Source: DASSUW01 sp963740605
GTDB taxonomy: Bacteria; Actinomycetota; Thermoleophilia; Solirubrobacterales; Solirubrobacteraceae
Assembly: GCA_963740605.1 (NCBI GenBank)
Contig: CAVUFC010000018.1
Location: forward strand, 62,001 to 126,000
DNA length: 64,000 nucleotides
Direction of reading: 5' to 3'
Positions 7,584-16,263 of this stretch are shown piece after piece. Positions within the stretch are counted from its first letter, which is position 1. Each line of letters opens with the position of its first letter. A model generated the notes under the pieces. The model did not search any database and was not told the origin of the DNA. It saw only the letters and a program-made list of their open reading frames with translations. The position numbers and the translations under genes are program-made.

Positions 7584-8158
7584 CGATCGCGACGGTCATC
7601 GTCGACGACCACCCCGCGATGCGCGCCGGCGTCACGGCCGTCCTTGAGGCGACCGACGACATCGCCGTCGTGGGATCGGCGGCGGGCGAGGCCGAGCTGT
7701 GGCCAATATTGGACCGCGCCGATCCGGACGCCGTGTTGCTGGACTTCCATCTGCGCGGCGACGACGGGATCGTGCTCTGCCATCGGATCAAGCGCGCGAA
7801 ACGCGGACTGGCGGTGGTCCTGTACTCCGAGTTCGCCGACCGCACGCTGATCGCGCCCGCGATGCTCGCCCAGGCCGACGCGCTGCTGTCCAAGCGGGCG
7901 CCCGCCCCCGTGTTGTGCCAGGCGCTGCGCGATGTCAGCGGACGCTCCACGCCGATCCCCACGCTGCGCCCGGACCACCGCGAGCAGCTCGGCGCGATGC
8001 TCGAGCCGCCGGAGGTCACGCTGGCCGCATTGCTGCTTTCGCGCCGCCCGGTCGGCGACATCGCCGAGGCGATGCAGCTCACCGTCGACGAGGTGACGGA
8101 ACGCACGGAGGCGCTGCTGCGGCGAATCGTCGCCGAGCGCTCCCGTCTTGAATCATGA
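7580..8158 (+). CDS. Response regulator with receiver domain and divergent C-terminal helix-turn-helix
   Basis: A 192-residue protein from GTG 7580. The receiver domain (1-120) has VDDHPAMRAG, phospho-acceptor Asp55 in VLLDFHLRGDDG, and Lys in LLSKRAPAP. The C-terminal 60 residues lack the classical LuxR motif but contain VGDIAEAMQLTVDEVTERTE, which reads as a helix-turn-helix. It is a paralog of the regulator at 18728 and of the decayed copy at 10139, sharing DDHPA(M/L)RAG and the HRIKRA/YRIKH segment. No kinase is adjacent. The GTG overlaps the stop of the truncated FG-GAP gene. Confidence 0.85.
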   Translation: MTIATVIVDDHPAMRAGVTAVLEATDDIAVVGSAAGEAELWPILDRADPDAVLLDFHLRGDDGIVLCHRIKRAKRGLAVVLYSEFADRTLIAPAMLAQADALLSKRAPAPVLCQALRDVSGRSTPIPTLRPDHREQLGAMLEPPEVTLAALLLSRRPVGDIAEAMQLTVDEVTERTEALLRRIVAERSRLES

Positions 8159-8217
8159 TCCCTTGACGCTTCTGCCCGGCGACGTCGAGTCAGTTCGCGG
8201 CTCGACCGTGCGGCGCC

Positions 8218-9468
8218 TCACGCGACGAACGGCTCGCGTCGCGACGGTACACCGGCGGCGACGTCGGCGAACGTGAACGGGATCCCGTCGGCGAACAGCA
8301 CGTTGTCGTGATCCATGCACTGGATGTGCACGTGCGGCTCAGTCGAGTTGCCGGAGTTCCCGCAACGACCGATGAGCTGGCCCGCAGAGACGGCATCACC
8401 GGTGCGCACCTGGAGCGAGCTGCGCTGCAGGTGCGCGATGGCGGCGAAGGCGCCGTTGCCGATGTCGATGACGACGTGATTGCCGAGGACCCGGGACGGC
8501 CCTGTGATCTCGCGGACGCCGGCCTCGAGGACGAGCAGCGCGAGCGTGGCGTACGAGGACCGGCTCCAGTGATCGCGCTCACCGTCGTGCACGCGAATCA
8601 CGACGCCGTCGGCCGGCGAGCAGACCGCGCGCCCGAAGCCCGGGTAGCGCTCTGGCCTTCGCGCGGGCGGCCACCATCGCATCGGCGGCCGGGGCTGGTC
8701 GCGTGGTTCGTGGACGAGATCGACGGCGAAGCTCTGACCGTACGCATGGACGCCGTGGCTGGGAACGCTGTCGGCCGGGCTGTTGACGGCGCGCCACCGC
8801 CCCGAGACCGGCGAGACGAGCCGGACCGGCGAGCGTGCCGGGGGAGCGCCGACGCGCGAGTAGACCGCCATGGCTCCGAGGATCGCGATCACGCCGAACC
8901 ATGGCGGCAGGACGCCGAGGAGCCACACCACGAGCGCCACCGCGAGGCAGCAAGCGACGACCGGCAGCCGGATGCGCCCCCAATGCACCCGCAGTCCGCC
9001 GGCCCGCGCGGGATCGAGCCGGTGGTGCCATGCACGGATCAGCGCGGTGCCGATCAGCGTCGGCACCACCCACACCGACACCGCCGCGACGCCCTCTACG
9101 GGCCCGTCCACCGTCAGAGAGACGACGAGCAATGCGGTGACGAGGGCGATGTACGAGCCGCCCTGTCCGTGGACGTATGCGTATTGCCAACCCGTGAATC
9201 GCCGTCGGGGTGCGAGCCGGCCGATGGCGGCCAGCCCGTACGAGGCGATCGCTACGGGCACGAGCCACCACAGCGTCGGCCATTCGAGCGCCACGAGCGT
9301 CACGGCGGTGAGCGCGACCACCGCCACCGACCAGTGGTAGACCGCGGCGCGCCCGTCGATGACGGGCCGGTCACGGCTGCGCCAGATGACCCACGCGCCC
9401 ACGGGCAGCGCTACCGCGCCTGCCACAAGATGGGCGGTGAGCAAGACGTCATGAGAGATCTCGGTCAT
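8218..9468 (-). CDS. Membrane protein with C-terminal M23 (LytM-type) metallopeptidase domain
   Basis: A 416-residue protein. The N-terminal half has about seven hydrophobic helices (residues 10-215). The C-terminal half is an M23-like domain: SHGVHAYGQSFAVDL carries the first His and Asp ligands, and EPHVHIQ the second His pair (HxH), preceded by GNSGNST. M23 enzymes cut glycine or peptide bridges in the wall or act as inactive activators; the key ligands appear present. The fusion of a multi-pass membrane part to M23 is less common than a signal peptide plus M23. It is convergent with the response regulator at 7580. Confidence 0.8.
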   Translation of the reverse strand: MTEISHDVLLTAHLVAGAVALPVGAWVIWRSRDRPVIDGRAAVYHWSVAVVALTAVTLVALEWPTLWWLVPVAIASYGLAAIGRLAPRRRFTGWQYAYVHGQGGSYIALVTALLVVSLTVDGPVEGVAAVSVWVVPTLIGTALIRAWHHRLDPARAGGLRVHWGRIRLPVVACCLAVALVVWLLGVLPPWFGVIAILGAMAVYSRVGAPPARSPVRLVSPVSGRWRAVNSPADSVPSHGVHAYGQSFAVDLVHEPRDQPRPPMRWWPPARRPERYPGFGRAVCSPADGVVIRVHDGERDHWSRSSYATLALLVLEAGVREITGPSRVLGNHVVIDIGNGAFAAIAHLQRSSLQVRTGDAVSAGQLIGRCGNSGNSTEPHVHIQCMDHDNVLFADGIPFTFADVAAGVPSRREPFVA

Positions 9469-9623
9469 AGCTCGTGGCTAACCCGCACGCATGCAGCGAC
9501 CGATGCCATGTCACACGCAAGACTGCCCGCGGGTGGAACCGCCTCGCCGCGGCTAGGTCCCTGAGGCACTCGGCGATCGGCCACGTTGGCCGAACCCGCA
9601 GCCGCGACCGAAGACAGCACGCT

Positions 9624-9902
9624 GTGCTCGCACTCACACAGACGGCCATCGACGCGATCAAGACGGTCGCACCGGGCGACGCCGGCCTGCGCGTGTGCCT
9701 GATCGGTGAGACGCTCACGATCGAGTCGCTGCAGCTCGACATCGCTGCGGCCGCGCGGGCCGGCGACCAGGTGCTCGAGGAGCACGGTGCGCGCGTGTTC
9801 GTCGAGCCGCGCGCGGCAGCGGCGCTCGACGGCATGGTGCTCGGTGCCGTTCGCGAGCGCGGCCGTATTCGCTTCGTGATCGTTCAGCCGCCCGGCACTT
9901 AG
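9624..9902 (+). CDS. HesB/IscA-fold protein lacking the Fe-S cysteines
   Basis: A 92-residue protein from GTG 9624. It starts LALTQTAIDAIKTV and contains LQLDIAAAARAGDQVLEEHGARVFVEPRAAAALDG, the HesB-like fold with the DGARVFV strand. The three cysteines that IscA uses to hold iron or clusters are missing; only one Cys (RVCLIG) is present. Actinobacteria carry many such cysteine-poor HesB-like proteins of unknown function. It is probably not a cluster carrier. A strong GC hairpin lies about 100 bases downstream. The gene stands alone. Confidence 0.75.
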   Translation: MLALTQTAIDAIKTVAPGDAGLRVCLIGETLTIESLQLDIAAAARAGDQVLEEHGARVFVEPRAAAALDGMVLGAVRERGRIRFVIVQPPGT

Positions 9903-10004
9903 CCACGGCGTGGCTGACGGTGGGGGCGGGCGACGCCGCGTTCGCGTTCGGCCTCGAGGCTCTCCTCAGCGGGATCGCGGCACGCGCCCGGGGAGGCGTG
10001 GCCG

Positions 10005-10030
10005 CGCCCCGCGTGGGGGTACGCGGGGCG
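10005..10030. terminator. Strong GC-rich hairpin, possible terminator
   Basis: CGCCCCGCGT and ACGCGGGGCG pair over ten bases around a six-base loop. It lies between the HesB-like gene and the decayed regulator, which are convergent. No T tract. The rest of 9903-10138 has no gene I can support. Confidence 0.4.
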
Positions 10031-10138
10031 GGCCGGATGTGAGGACGCGGGAGTGTGCGGTACGCGTCCCGGGGTGAGGAGCTCCCCTTCTCCTCGAATG
10101 CCTACGTGCCCCCAGCCGACCCGGTCGGCCCGCGCTGG

Positions 10139-10504
10139 TCAGTCGTCAGACATTCCAGCCCACGGGACCCCCGGCCCTTCCCCACGCCGGCCGGACGTAG
10201 GCGTGATCGGCTCTGAGGTATCGGCGGGCAGAGCCGGCGGTATCGCAGCGAGGATCCGGCGGACCCTGTCGCTCATCTCGGCCGGGGTGCGCCGGAAGTG
10301 ACGAGCGACGCGATCCGCGGTCGCGCCGGCGGCGAGCACGCGCGCGAGCCGGCGATCGTCGCCGCCACCGCGAGCTGGGGGCTTGCGTAGGCGGTATAGA
10401 CGAGCACCTTCGGCGGCGGCGACGCACGCTTGATGCGGTGGCTGAGCAGCAGGCCGTTGTGGCGCGGCAGGTGATAGTCGACGAGCACGATGGCCGCGCC
10501 GAAC
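10139..10504 (-). pseudogene. Decayed response regulator (paralog of 7580 and 18728)
   Basis: On the minus strand one frame reads AIVLVDYHLPRHNGLLLSHR and continues to ASPQLAVAATIAG (to about 10355), matching receiver residues 50-95 of the 18728 regulator (LVLLDYHLPRGDGLQLCYR). A different frame then reads DDRRLARVLAAGATADRVAR and TPAEMSDRVRRILAAI (10360-10139), matching the C-terminus of the same protein. About 40 codons between the two parts and the whole N-terminus are missing, and the frame changes at the deletion. It is joined upstream to a DUF4396 remnant. Confidence 0.75.
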
Positions 10505-10857
10505 AGCGCGATCGTCCAGCCGGTCGCGAAGACGATCCACTCGCCCGCAATGTCGCCGAGGGCGCAGCCGGCTCCGCAGTGGGCCGTGCCCTTCGAGACT
10601 GCCCACAAGTCGCCGGGCTCGCCCTCCCTGGCGTCGCCGCGCTCGCGTGTTTACTTCGCCGTGCCGCGGCGCCCGCGCCGGACGTAGAACCAGGCCGCGA
10701 GGATCCCGAGATAGAGCGCGCTGATCGGCCACACCCAATCCATCACGGCCATCGGCTGTCGGTAGCCGCCCACCGCGATGTCCCACACGATCGCCCCGGC
10801 TACGGCGAAGCGCAGGGCAAGCGACACCCAGGGCTCGCTGAGGTCGAGATTCGGCTA
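10505..10857 (-). pseudogene. Decayed DUF4396 membrane protein, fused to the regulator remnant
   Basis: The minus strand reads DLSEPWVSLALRFAVAGAIV, then MDWVWPISALYLGILAAWFY (residue order of DUF4396 proteins), then an in-frame TAA at 10653-10651, then SKGTAHCGAGCALGDIAGEW. This is the HCGAGC...GDI motif of DUF4396. All are in one frame, so the TAA is a nonsense mutation. The protein breaks off at GWTIALFG, where the family continues with another membrane helix, and runs straight into receiver sequence in the same frame. No start codon is evident. Confidence 0.75.
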
Positions 10858-10915
10858 CCCAGAGCCACGCGTGTGTGAGAACGCCGGTCAGGCGGGTGAC
10901 GCTAGCGTCAGAGCC

Positions 10916-11860
10916 GTGCCTCTTTTGTGGAGGGTCTTCGCGACGAACGCGGCGGTGCTCGCGGTCGCGACGATGCTGCTGGTCCTCACGCCGGTGACGG
11001 TGAGCTTTCCGATCGCGCTCGCCGAGCTCGTCGTGCTCGTCGGCGGCCTGGGAACGATGCTCGCGCTCGACCTCGCGTTGCTGCGCCGCGCGTTCGCGCC
11101 CCTGCGGCGGCTGACGACGACGATGCGGGCAGTCGATCCGCTGCGGCCGGGCGGCCGCGCGCCTGCCCCATCCGCTGATCCCGAGGTGACCGAGCTCACC
11201 GAAGCGTTCAACGAAATGCTCGACCGCCTGGAGTTCGAACGGCGCGACAGCGCGCGGCGCGCCCTCGCCGCCCAGGAGGCCGAGCGCCGGCGGCTGGCCC
11301 GCGAGCTCCATGACGAGGTCGGGCAGGTCCTCACCGCCGTCGTGCTGCAGCTCGACCGCCTCGGGCGCGAGGCTGCCGGCGAGCAGCGCATGGGCGTCGT
11401 GGAAGCGCGTGAGGCGGTCCGTGCGAGCCTCGAGGACGTGCGCGGCATCGCGCGGCGGCTACGACCGGAGGCGCTCGACGACCTGGGGCTCGCCAGCGCG
11501 CTGGAGGCACTCGCCAACGACGTCGAGCGGCGGACAGGCGTGCGCACCGAACCCGCGATCGACGGTCACCTGAGCGGGCTGTCGGCCGAGGAGGAGCTGG
11601 TGATCTACCGGATCGCGCAGGAGGCCCTCACGAACGCGGTCCGGCACGGCCGTGCCCAGCGCGTGTCGATCCGTGTGCGCAGCGACGAGCTGGTGGTGCA
11701 TGACGACGGTGTCGGCTTCGACGCGGCCATCACCGCCGACGGCACGGGGCTGCGGGGTATGCGCGAGCGGGCGGTGCTCATCGGAGCCCGTCTCGACGTG
11801 GACTCGCGGCGGGGCGGCGGCACGACGGTCCGCATGCGGCTGCGGGCGGCACAACAATGA
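10916..11860 (+). CDS. NarL-type sensor histidine kinase (HAMP, HisKA_3)
   Basis: A 314-residue membrane kinase from GTG 10916. Two hydrophobic helices (about residues 9-28 and 33-53) are followed by a HAMP-like region (RRAFAPLRRLTTTMRAVDPL), the HisKA_3 dimerisation helix with phospho-His132 in LARELHDEVGQ, and a HATPase_c domain with the N box EALTNAVRHG and the G box DGTGLRGMRERA. There is almost no extracellular loop, so the signal is probably sensed in or near the membrane. Its ATGA overlap with the next gene makes a coupled kinase-regulator pair. It is about as close to the kinase at 15203 as paralogs usually are. Confidence 0.92.
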   Translation: MPLLWRVFATNAAVLAVATMLLVLTPVTVSFPIALAELVVLVGGLGTMLALDLALLRRAFAPLRRLTTTMRAVDPLRPGGRAPAPSADPEVTELTEAFNEMLDRLEFERRDSARRALAAQEAERRRLARELHDEVGQVLTAVVLQLDRLGREAAGEQRMGVVEAREAVRASLEDVRGIARRLRPEALDDLGLASALEALANDVERRTGVRTEPAIDGHLSGLSAEEELVIYRIAQEALTNAVRHGRAQRVSIRVRSDELVVHDDGVGFDAAITADGTGLRGMRERAVLIGARLDVDSRRGGGTTVRMRLRAAQQ

Positions 11861-12513
11861 CCGGGCATCCGGCTCGCCTGCTGCTCGCCGACGACCACGC
11901 GATGGTGCGGCGCGGCCTGCGACTGGTCCTCGATGCCGAGGCCGACCTGAGCGTTGTCGCCGAGGCGGGCGACGGGATCGAGGCGCTCGAGGTCGCGCGC
12001 CGCGCGCCGCTGGACCTCGCGATCCTCGATGTGTCGATGCCGCGGATGACCGGCCTCCAGGCCGCGGCGGAGATCCTCGCGATCCAGCCGGAAGTGCGGG
12101 TCCTCATGCTCTCGATGCACGACAGCGAGCAGTACCTGTTCGAGGCGCTGCGGGCCGGCGCGTCCGGCTACGTGCTCAAGTCGGCCGCCGACCGCGATCT
12201 CGTGGAGGCGAGCCGCGCCGCGATACGGGGCGAGCCGTTCCTCTACCCGTCGGCGGTGGCCACGCTGATCCGCGATTTCCTGGAGCGCGCCCGGGTCGGC
12301 GAAACCGAGGTACTCGATCCGCTGACGCCGCGCGAGTTGCAGGTCGTCAAGCTGATCGCCGAGGCCCACACGAACGCGCAGATCGCCGCGCTGCTCCACA
12401 TCAGCGCCAAGACGGTCGAGCGGCATCGGGAGAACCTGATGGCCAAGCTCGGCATGAGCGATCGCGTCGAGCTCACCCGCTACGCGATCCGCCGCGGTCT
12501 GGTGGAGCCGTAG
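11857..12513 (+). CDS. NarL/FixJ-type response regulator, partner of the 10916 kinase
   Basis: A 218-residue regulator. The receiver has ADDHAMVRRG, phospho-acceptor Asp58 (AILDVSMP) and Lys108 (GYVLKSA). The LuxR helix-turn-helix at about 156-203 reads LTPRELQVVKLIAEA...SAKTVERHRENLMAKLGM. It is translationally coupled to the kinase. Very similar to the orphan regulator at 1986 along the whole length, including GEPFLYPSAVATLIRDF, so the two probably arose by duplication and may recognise related sites. Confidence 0.93.
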   Translation: MTGHPARLLLADDHAMVRRGLRLVLDAEADLSVVAEAGDGIEALEVARRAPLDLAILDVSMPRMTGLQAAAEILAIQPEVRVLMLSMHDSEQYLFEALRAGASGYVLKSAADRDLVEASRAAIRGEPFLYPSAVATLIRDFLERARVGETEVLDPLTPRELQVVKLIAEAHTNAQIAALLHISAKTVERHRENLMAKLGMSDRVELTRYAIRRGLVEP

Positions 12514-12640
12514 CCGGCTTCCGCGCGGGCCTCGGGATGGGTCGCTCGCCCCACGGGGCGGCGCCGCAGCTCGTCGCCGGCGGCGCGGATGGGGCGGCGG
12601 GCCAATGGGAACGCGCGGCGGCGACGGCCACGATGCAGGC

Positions 12641-12964
12641 GTGGTTCGACTGCTCATCTTCTGGACCCGGCCCCAGCACCTCTCCGCCGCCGAGGCGGAC
12701 GCGTGGGCGCGCCGCGAGCTGTCGCCGATCGCCCAGCTGGCCGCGGTCGAGCGCGCCGACCTGATCTCGCTGCACCCCACGTCGGAGCGGCTCGACTGCC
12801 GCCACGACTGGCTGCTCGACGTCCGGCTCGCGGCCGGAGCGCAACCGGCCGACTGCGTCGAATCGCCGCCGTGCGCGGACTGGATCGCCGATATGCGTCT
12901 ACTCGGGATGTCGCCGTCGGTCGTGGTCGCCGGTGGGGGCGAGTCGCTCGCGGGATCGGGCTGA
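12641..12964 (+). CDS. Conserved hypothetical protein, likely alpha/beta-barrel fold
   Basis: A 107-residue soluble protein from GTG 12641 (VVRLLIFWTRPQHLSAAEAD). The strand-helix-strand start and the ending DMRLLGMSPSVVVAGG suggest a dimeric alpha/beta barrel, but I do not recognise the family. Its stop overlaps the ATG of the anion transporter (TGATG), so they are probably co-expressed. It may be an accessory or sensor of the transporter; no more can be said. Confidence 0.55.
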   Translation: MVRLLIFWTRPQHLSAAEADAWARRELSPIAQLAAVERADLISLHPTSERLDCRHDWLLDVRLAAGAQPADCVESPPCADWIADMRLLGMSPSVVVAGGGESLAGSG

Positions 12965-14223
12965 TGGCGGTCGCCATCGCGCTATTCGCCGCCGCGCTGG
13001 CGGTGATCGCGTCCGAGCGCGTCGATCGCACGAAGGTCGCGCTGCTTGGCGCAGTGCTCGCACTGCTCACGCAGACGATCGATCAGCACACCGCAGTCGA
13101 GGCGATCGACTGGAACACGCTCGGCCTGCTCGTCGGGATGATGCTGATGGTCAGGATCACCGAGCCCACGGGCGCGTACGGCTGGCTCGCGATTCGGACC
13201 GCCCAGCTCTCGCGCGGGCGCCCGATCGCCGTCATCGCCTCGCTCGCCGCGACGACGGCGGTGCTGTCGGCGTTCCTGGACAACCTAACGACGGTCCTGC
13301 TGATCGTGCCGGTCACGTTCGTGCTGGCCGACAGCCTCGACGTCGATCCGATCCCGCTCGTGATCATCGAGATCGTCGTGTCCAACATCGGCGGCACTGC
13401 CACGCTGATCGGCGACCCGCCGAACATCCTCATCGCCGGCGCGACTGACCTGTCGTTCGTTGCGTTCATCGTCAATCTCGCGCCGATCGCCGCGCTCACG
13501 TTCGTCGTCGTCACTGCTGGGCTCTACGCGGTATTCCGCGGGCGGCTGCGTGTGACCTCCGAAGCACGCCGGCATGTGCTGTCGCTCGACGCCTCGAGGT
13601 CGATCAAGGACAGCGCCGAGCTCCGCCGGACGGTCCCGATCCTCGTCGCCACTGTGATGCTCTTCTTCGCGCACACGGCGGTCGGCATCGAGCCTGCGAC
13701 GGTCGCGCTGACGGGCGCGACCGCGATGGTGCTGGTCAGTCGCCAGCCGCTCGAGCGTTCGCTCGCCGGGATCGAGTGGCCGACGCTGTTCTTCTTCATC
13801 GGGCTGTTCGTGATGGTCGGCGCACTCGAGCACACCGGGGCGATCAGCGCCCTGGCCGACGGCATCGCGAGCCTGACGGGCGGCGACCGCAGCGCCGAGC
13901 TGCTCGGGATCCTGTGGGCGTCGGCGATCGGCTCCGGGCTCGTCGACAACATCCCGTTCACGGCGGCGATGCTGCCGGTCGTTGAGCAGTTGCAGGCAGG
14001 GGAGGGGGGCGACGACGCGTACTGGTGGGCGCTCGCCCTCGGCGCCTGCTTCGGGGGCAACGCGACGCTGATCGCTGCCGCTGCCAACGTCGCTGCGGCG
14101 GGCGTGGCGGCGCACGAGGGTCGCCCGATCGGCTTCCTGACGTTCCTGCGCGTCGGTGCGCCGGTCACCGTCATATCGCTGCTGCTCGCCACCGCCTACG
14201 TCGTCGCCCGCTACATCTGGTAG
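12964..14223 (+). CDS. ArsB/NhaD/SLC13-superfamily anion transporter
   Basis: A 419-residue membrane protein with 11-12 hydrophobic helices in two inverted halves. Hallmarks of the ion-transporter (IT) superfamily are present: SAFLDNLTTVLLIVPV in the first half, GGTATLIGDPPNILIA after it, and GLVDNIPFTAAMLPV plus FGGNATLIAAAANV in the second. Such proteins exchange protons or sodium for arsenite, carboxylates or other anions; the substrate is not clear. There is no arsR or arsC next to it, which argues against arsenite export. A hairpin follows the stop. Confidence 0.85.
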   Translation: MAVAIALFAAALAVIASERVDRTKVALLGAVLALLTQTIDQHTAVEAIDWNTLGLLVGMMLMVRITEPTGAYGWLAIRTAQLSRGRPIAVIASLAATTAVLSAFLDNLTTVLLIVPVTFVLADSLDVDPIPLVIIEIVVSNIGGTATLIGDPPNILIAGATDLSFVAFIVNLAPIAALTFVVVTAGLYAVFRGRLRVTSEARRHVLSLDASRSIKDSAELRRTVPILVATVMLFFAHTAVGIEPATVALTGATAMVLVSRQPLERSLAGIEWPTLFFFIGLFVMVGALEHTGAISALADGIASLTGGDRSAELLGILWASAIGSGLVDNIPFTAAMLPVVEQLQAGEGGDDAYWWALALGACFGGNATLIAAAANVAAAGVAAHEGRPIGFLTFLRVGAPVTVISLLLATAYVVARYIW

Positions 14224-14233
14224 CGACTGCCGG

Positions 14234-14248
14234 CGCGCTCTGAGCGCG
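14234..14248 (+). terminator. Putative terminator hairpin after the anion transporter
   Basis: CGCGCT-CTG-AGCGCG, a perfect six-base stem 11 bases after the transporter stop. Short, no T tract. Confidence 0.3.
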
Positions 14249-14394
14249 GTCCCGAGGCCCCGGACGATCCCCAAGCCTGGCGGCTGATCGCGCAGGGAGG
14301 CGCCGAATATCCGGGCCGCGGCCGCTCAACCCGGGCGTGTCCGCCGGGTGACGGGCGGCGCGTCAAAACGGTCGGCGCGGGCACTGCTGACGCC

Positions 14395-14601
14395 ATGTTC
14401 GGGCTCATCGCCGCTGGACTCGACGCCGCGCTCGAGCGCGCCGGACTCCCGTACGGCTACGCGATCACGATCTGGTCCTCGGGTCAGGTGCTGATCGATG
14501 CCCCTACAGGTTGTCACCGGCCCGGCCGTCCATCTCGGCGGCATGGCGGCGACAATCATCCTTCAGGGCGTGCGTTGATGCGGATCGCGTCATGCATCTG
14601 A
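14395..14601 (+). CDS. Short ORF, possible remnant of a small membrane-associated protein
   Basis: A 68-residue frame. The first 35 residues (LIAAGLDAALERAGLPYGYA, then ITIWSSGQVLID) look like real protein: balanced composition and an amphipathic helix followed by a strand. After residue 36 the frame turns into Arg/Pro/Gly-rich sequence typical of non-coding frames, while the +1 frame reads GPAVHLGGMAATIILQGVR and stops at 14577. This suggests a frameshift and decay. I do not recognise the family. 14249-14394 holds nothing else I can support. Confidence 0.3.
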   Translation: MFGLIAAGLDAALERAGLPYGYAITIWSSGQVLIDAPTGCHRPGRPSRRHGGDNHPSGRALMRIASCI

Positions 14602-14651
14602 CCGGAGGCGGGACAAGATCGGATCAAGGGAAACCGTCGCTGCGAAGCAGA

Positions 14652-15230
14652 ATGTTCGAGCGCGTGCGGCGAATGCCTCGCAGGACGGCACCTCGGGCGC
14701 GGCGGGGTGCCCTGGCCGTCTATATGACCGTGTGGCTCGCGGCGGGAGCGGTGGTCGCCGTGCTGGCGATCCTGGCGCTCGGCGGTGGCGAGCCGAAGAC
14801 CGTGTCCGTCCCGCCCGTCGAGGAGACGCGGCTCGATCACGCGGCGCTCGCGGCCGGCTGTGACCTCAAACGGGCGAACCCACGCGAGCAGCTGAACCCG
14901 GCCGTCACCGGGCCGGCGGCCGCGCCCTCGGCCCACGCGGGGTTCTATGACGAAGCGCCCGACCCGGCGTCACTCGTATCGGCGCTGCGCCGGGGCGTGA
15001 TCGTGATCCAGTTCCGCGACCTCGACGGCGACCGCATGGATGAGCTGCGCGACCTCCAAGAGGCCCTCCCTGAAGGCACGATCGTCGCGCCCAACAGCAC
15101 CGGCATGCCGTACCGGGTCGCGGTCACGGCGTACCGGCACCTGCTCGGGTGCGGTCGCATCAGCGACGAGGCGATCGAAGCAGTCCAGCTGTTCCGCGGC
15201 CGCTACCTCGGCTCGGGCCCTGACGCCTGA
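14652..15230 (+). CDS. DUF3105-family membrane-anchored protein
   Basis: A 192-residue protein with one membrane helix (about residues 24-46) and an extracytoplasmic DUF3105 domain. Family features: GFYDEAPDPASLVSALRRGV followed by VIVIQFRDL, then IVAPNSTGMPYRVAVTAY and LLGCGRI, ending FRGRYLGSGP. The usual HY...PPTSGPHN metal-like motif is weakened here (VTGPAAAPSAHAG). DUF3105 has no proven function. The start is uncertain: ATG 14652 is used, ATG 14592 and 14673 are alternatives. The last 28 bases overlap the convergent kinase gene. Confidence 0.7.
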   Translation: MFERVRRMPRRTAPRARRGALAVYMTVWLAAGAVVAVLAILALGGGEPKTVSVPPVEETRLDHAALAAGCDLKRANPREQLNPAVTGPAAAPSAHAGFYDEAPDPASLVSALRRGVIVIQFRDLDGDRMDELRDLQEALPEGTIVAPNSTGMPYRVAVTAYRHLLGCGRISDEAIEAVQLFRGRYLGSGPDA

Positions 15231-16228
15231 CCCGCCACGGAGCTATGCACGGGGACGCGCAGGCGTACCTCGATGCCGCCCTGCGCTCGGTTCAGCCAGG
15301 CGAGCTCCGCGCCGATCAGCACGGCGCGCTCGCGCATGCCACGTACACCGCCGTCACGCGGAACGTCGCCGGAAGGGAAGCCGATGCCGTCGTCGACGAC
15401 CGACAGCTCGACGTGATCGGGCGTGCAGACGAGTGTCACCTGGGCCTGCGTCGCGCGCGCGTGACGGATCACGTTGGTGAGGCTCTCCTGCGCGATCCGG
15501 TAGATGGCGAGCTGCTCTTCCGGGGTCAGGGGCGGCAGCGCGCCCGGGAGCCGACGGTGAATGAGCAGGCCGGTCACGCGCGAGAGGCGGTTGCACAACT
15601 CCGTCAGGGCCGCGACGAGCCCGAGCTCGTCGAGCACCTCCGGGCGCAGCCGGCGCGCGAGGCGGCGCACGTCCTCGAGTGCGGCCTCCGCAGTGCACCG
15701 CGCCGCGTGCAGCTCATCGGGCGTCGCGCCGCGGGAGGCCGCTCGGTCGATCTGGAGGACCAGCGCGGTCAGCGTCTGCCCGATCGCGTCGTGCAGCTCC
15801 GCGGCGAGATGACGACGCTCGGCGTCCTCGTCCGCGGCGGCGCGGTGGGCGCTCTCGCGCCGCTCGCTCTCGATTCGGTCGAGCATCGCGTTGAACGTCC
15901 GCGCCAGCACGGTGACTTCTGACTCCGGGCCGGTGATCGGAATCCGCTGCCCAGGTGCCAGCGGGTCGACGCGCTCCATCAGCGTCGTCAGGCGCATCAG
16001 CGGCGCGAACGCACGACGCATCAGCACGACGTTCACCGCGAGCATCACGACCAGCCCACCGGCGAGCGCGACCACGCGTCCGTTGGCCGGCTCGACCCAC
16101 AGAACGGCACAGGCGACAGCGAGCACGCATGCGTTCGGGATGAATAGCCTCCAGAAGAGCGCGACCGACGGCCCGTCGGTGTCGACCGCGCGCCGCTGGT
16201 GGGGTCCGGCATGCATCACGCTGGCCAC
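15203..16228 (-). CDS. NarL-type sensor histidine kinase (HAMP, HisKA_3), orphan
   Basis: A 341-residue membrane kinase. Two hydrophobic helices lie at about 24-45 and 52-70, then a HAMP-like segment (RRAFAPLMRLTTLMERVDPL), phospho-His146 in LAAELHDAIGQ, and HATPase_c with ESLTNVIRHA and GGVRGMRERA. It is a paralog of the 10916 kinase with the same domain order. No response regulator adjoins it, so it may serve the orphan regulators at 1986 or 7580 (inference). It runs into the 3' end of the DUF3105 gene. Confidence 0.9.
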   Translation of the reverse strand: MASVMHAGPHQRRAVDTDGPSVALFWRLFIPNACVLAVACAVLWVEPANGRVVALAGGLVVMLAVNVVLMRRAFAPLMRLTTLMERVDPLAPGQRIPITGPESEVTVLARTFNAMLDRIESERRESAHRAAADEDAERRHLAAELHDAIGQTLTALVLQIDRAASRGATPDELHAARCTAEAALEDVRRLARRLRPEVLDELGLVAALTELCNRLSRVTGLLIHRRLPGALPPLTPEEQLAIYRIAQESLTNVIRHARATQAQVTLVCTPDHVELSVVDDGIGFPSGDVPRDGGVRGMRERAVLIGAELAWLNRAQGGIEVRLRVPVHSSVAGQASGPEPR

Positions 16229-16263
16229 GAAGGTACTCGCGCGAGCCGTCGGCGCGGCGCCGG

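Noticed and set aside
9901..9915. Short hairpin AGCCAC-GGC-GTGGCT at the HesB-like stop as a terminator
   Set aside because: Six base pairs with a three-base loop, no T tract; the hairpin at 10005 is far stronger.
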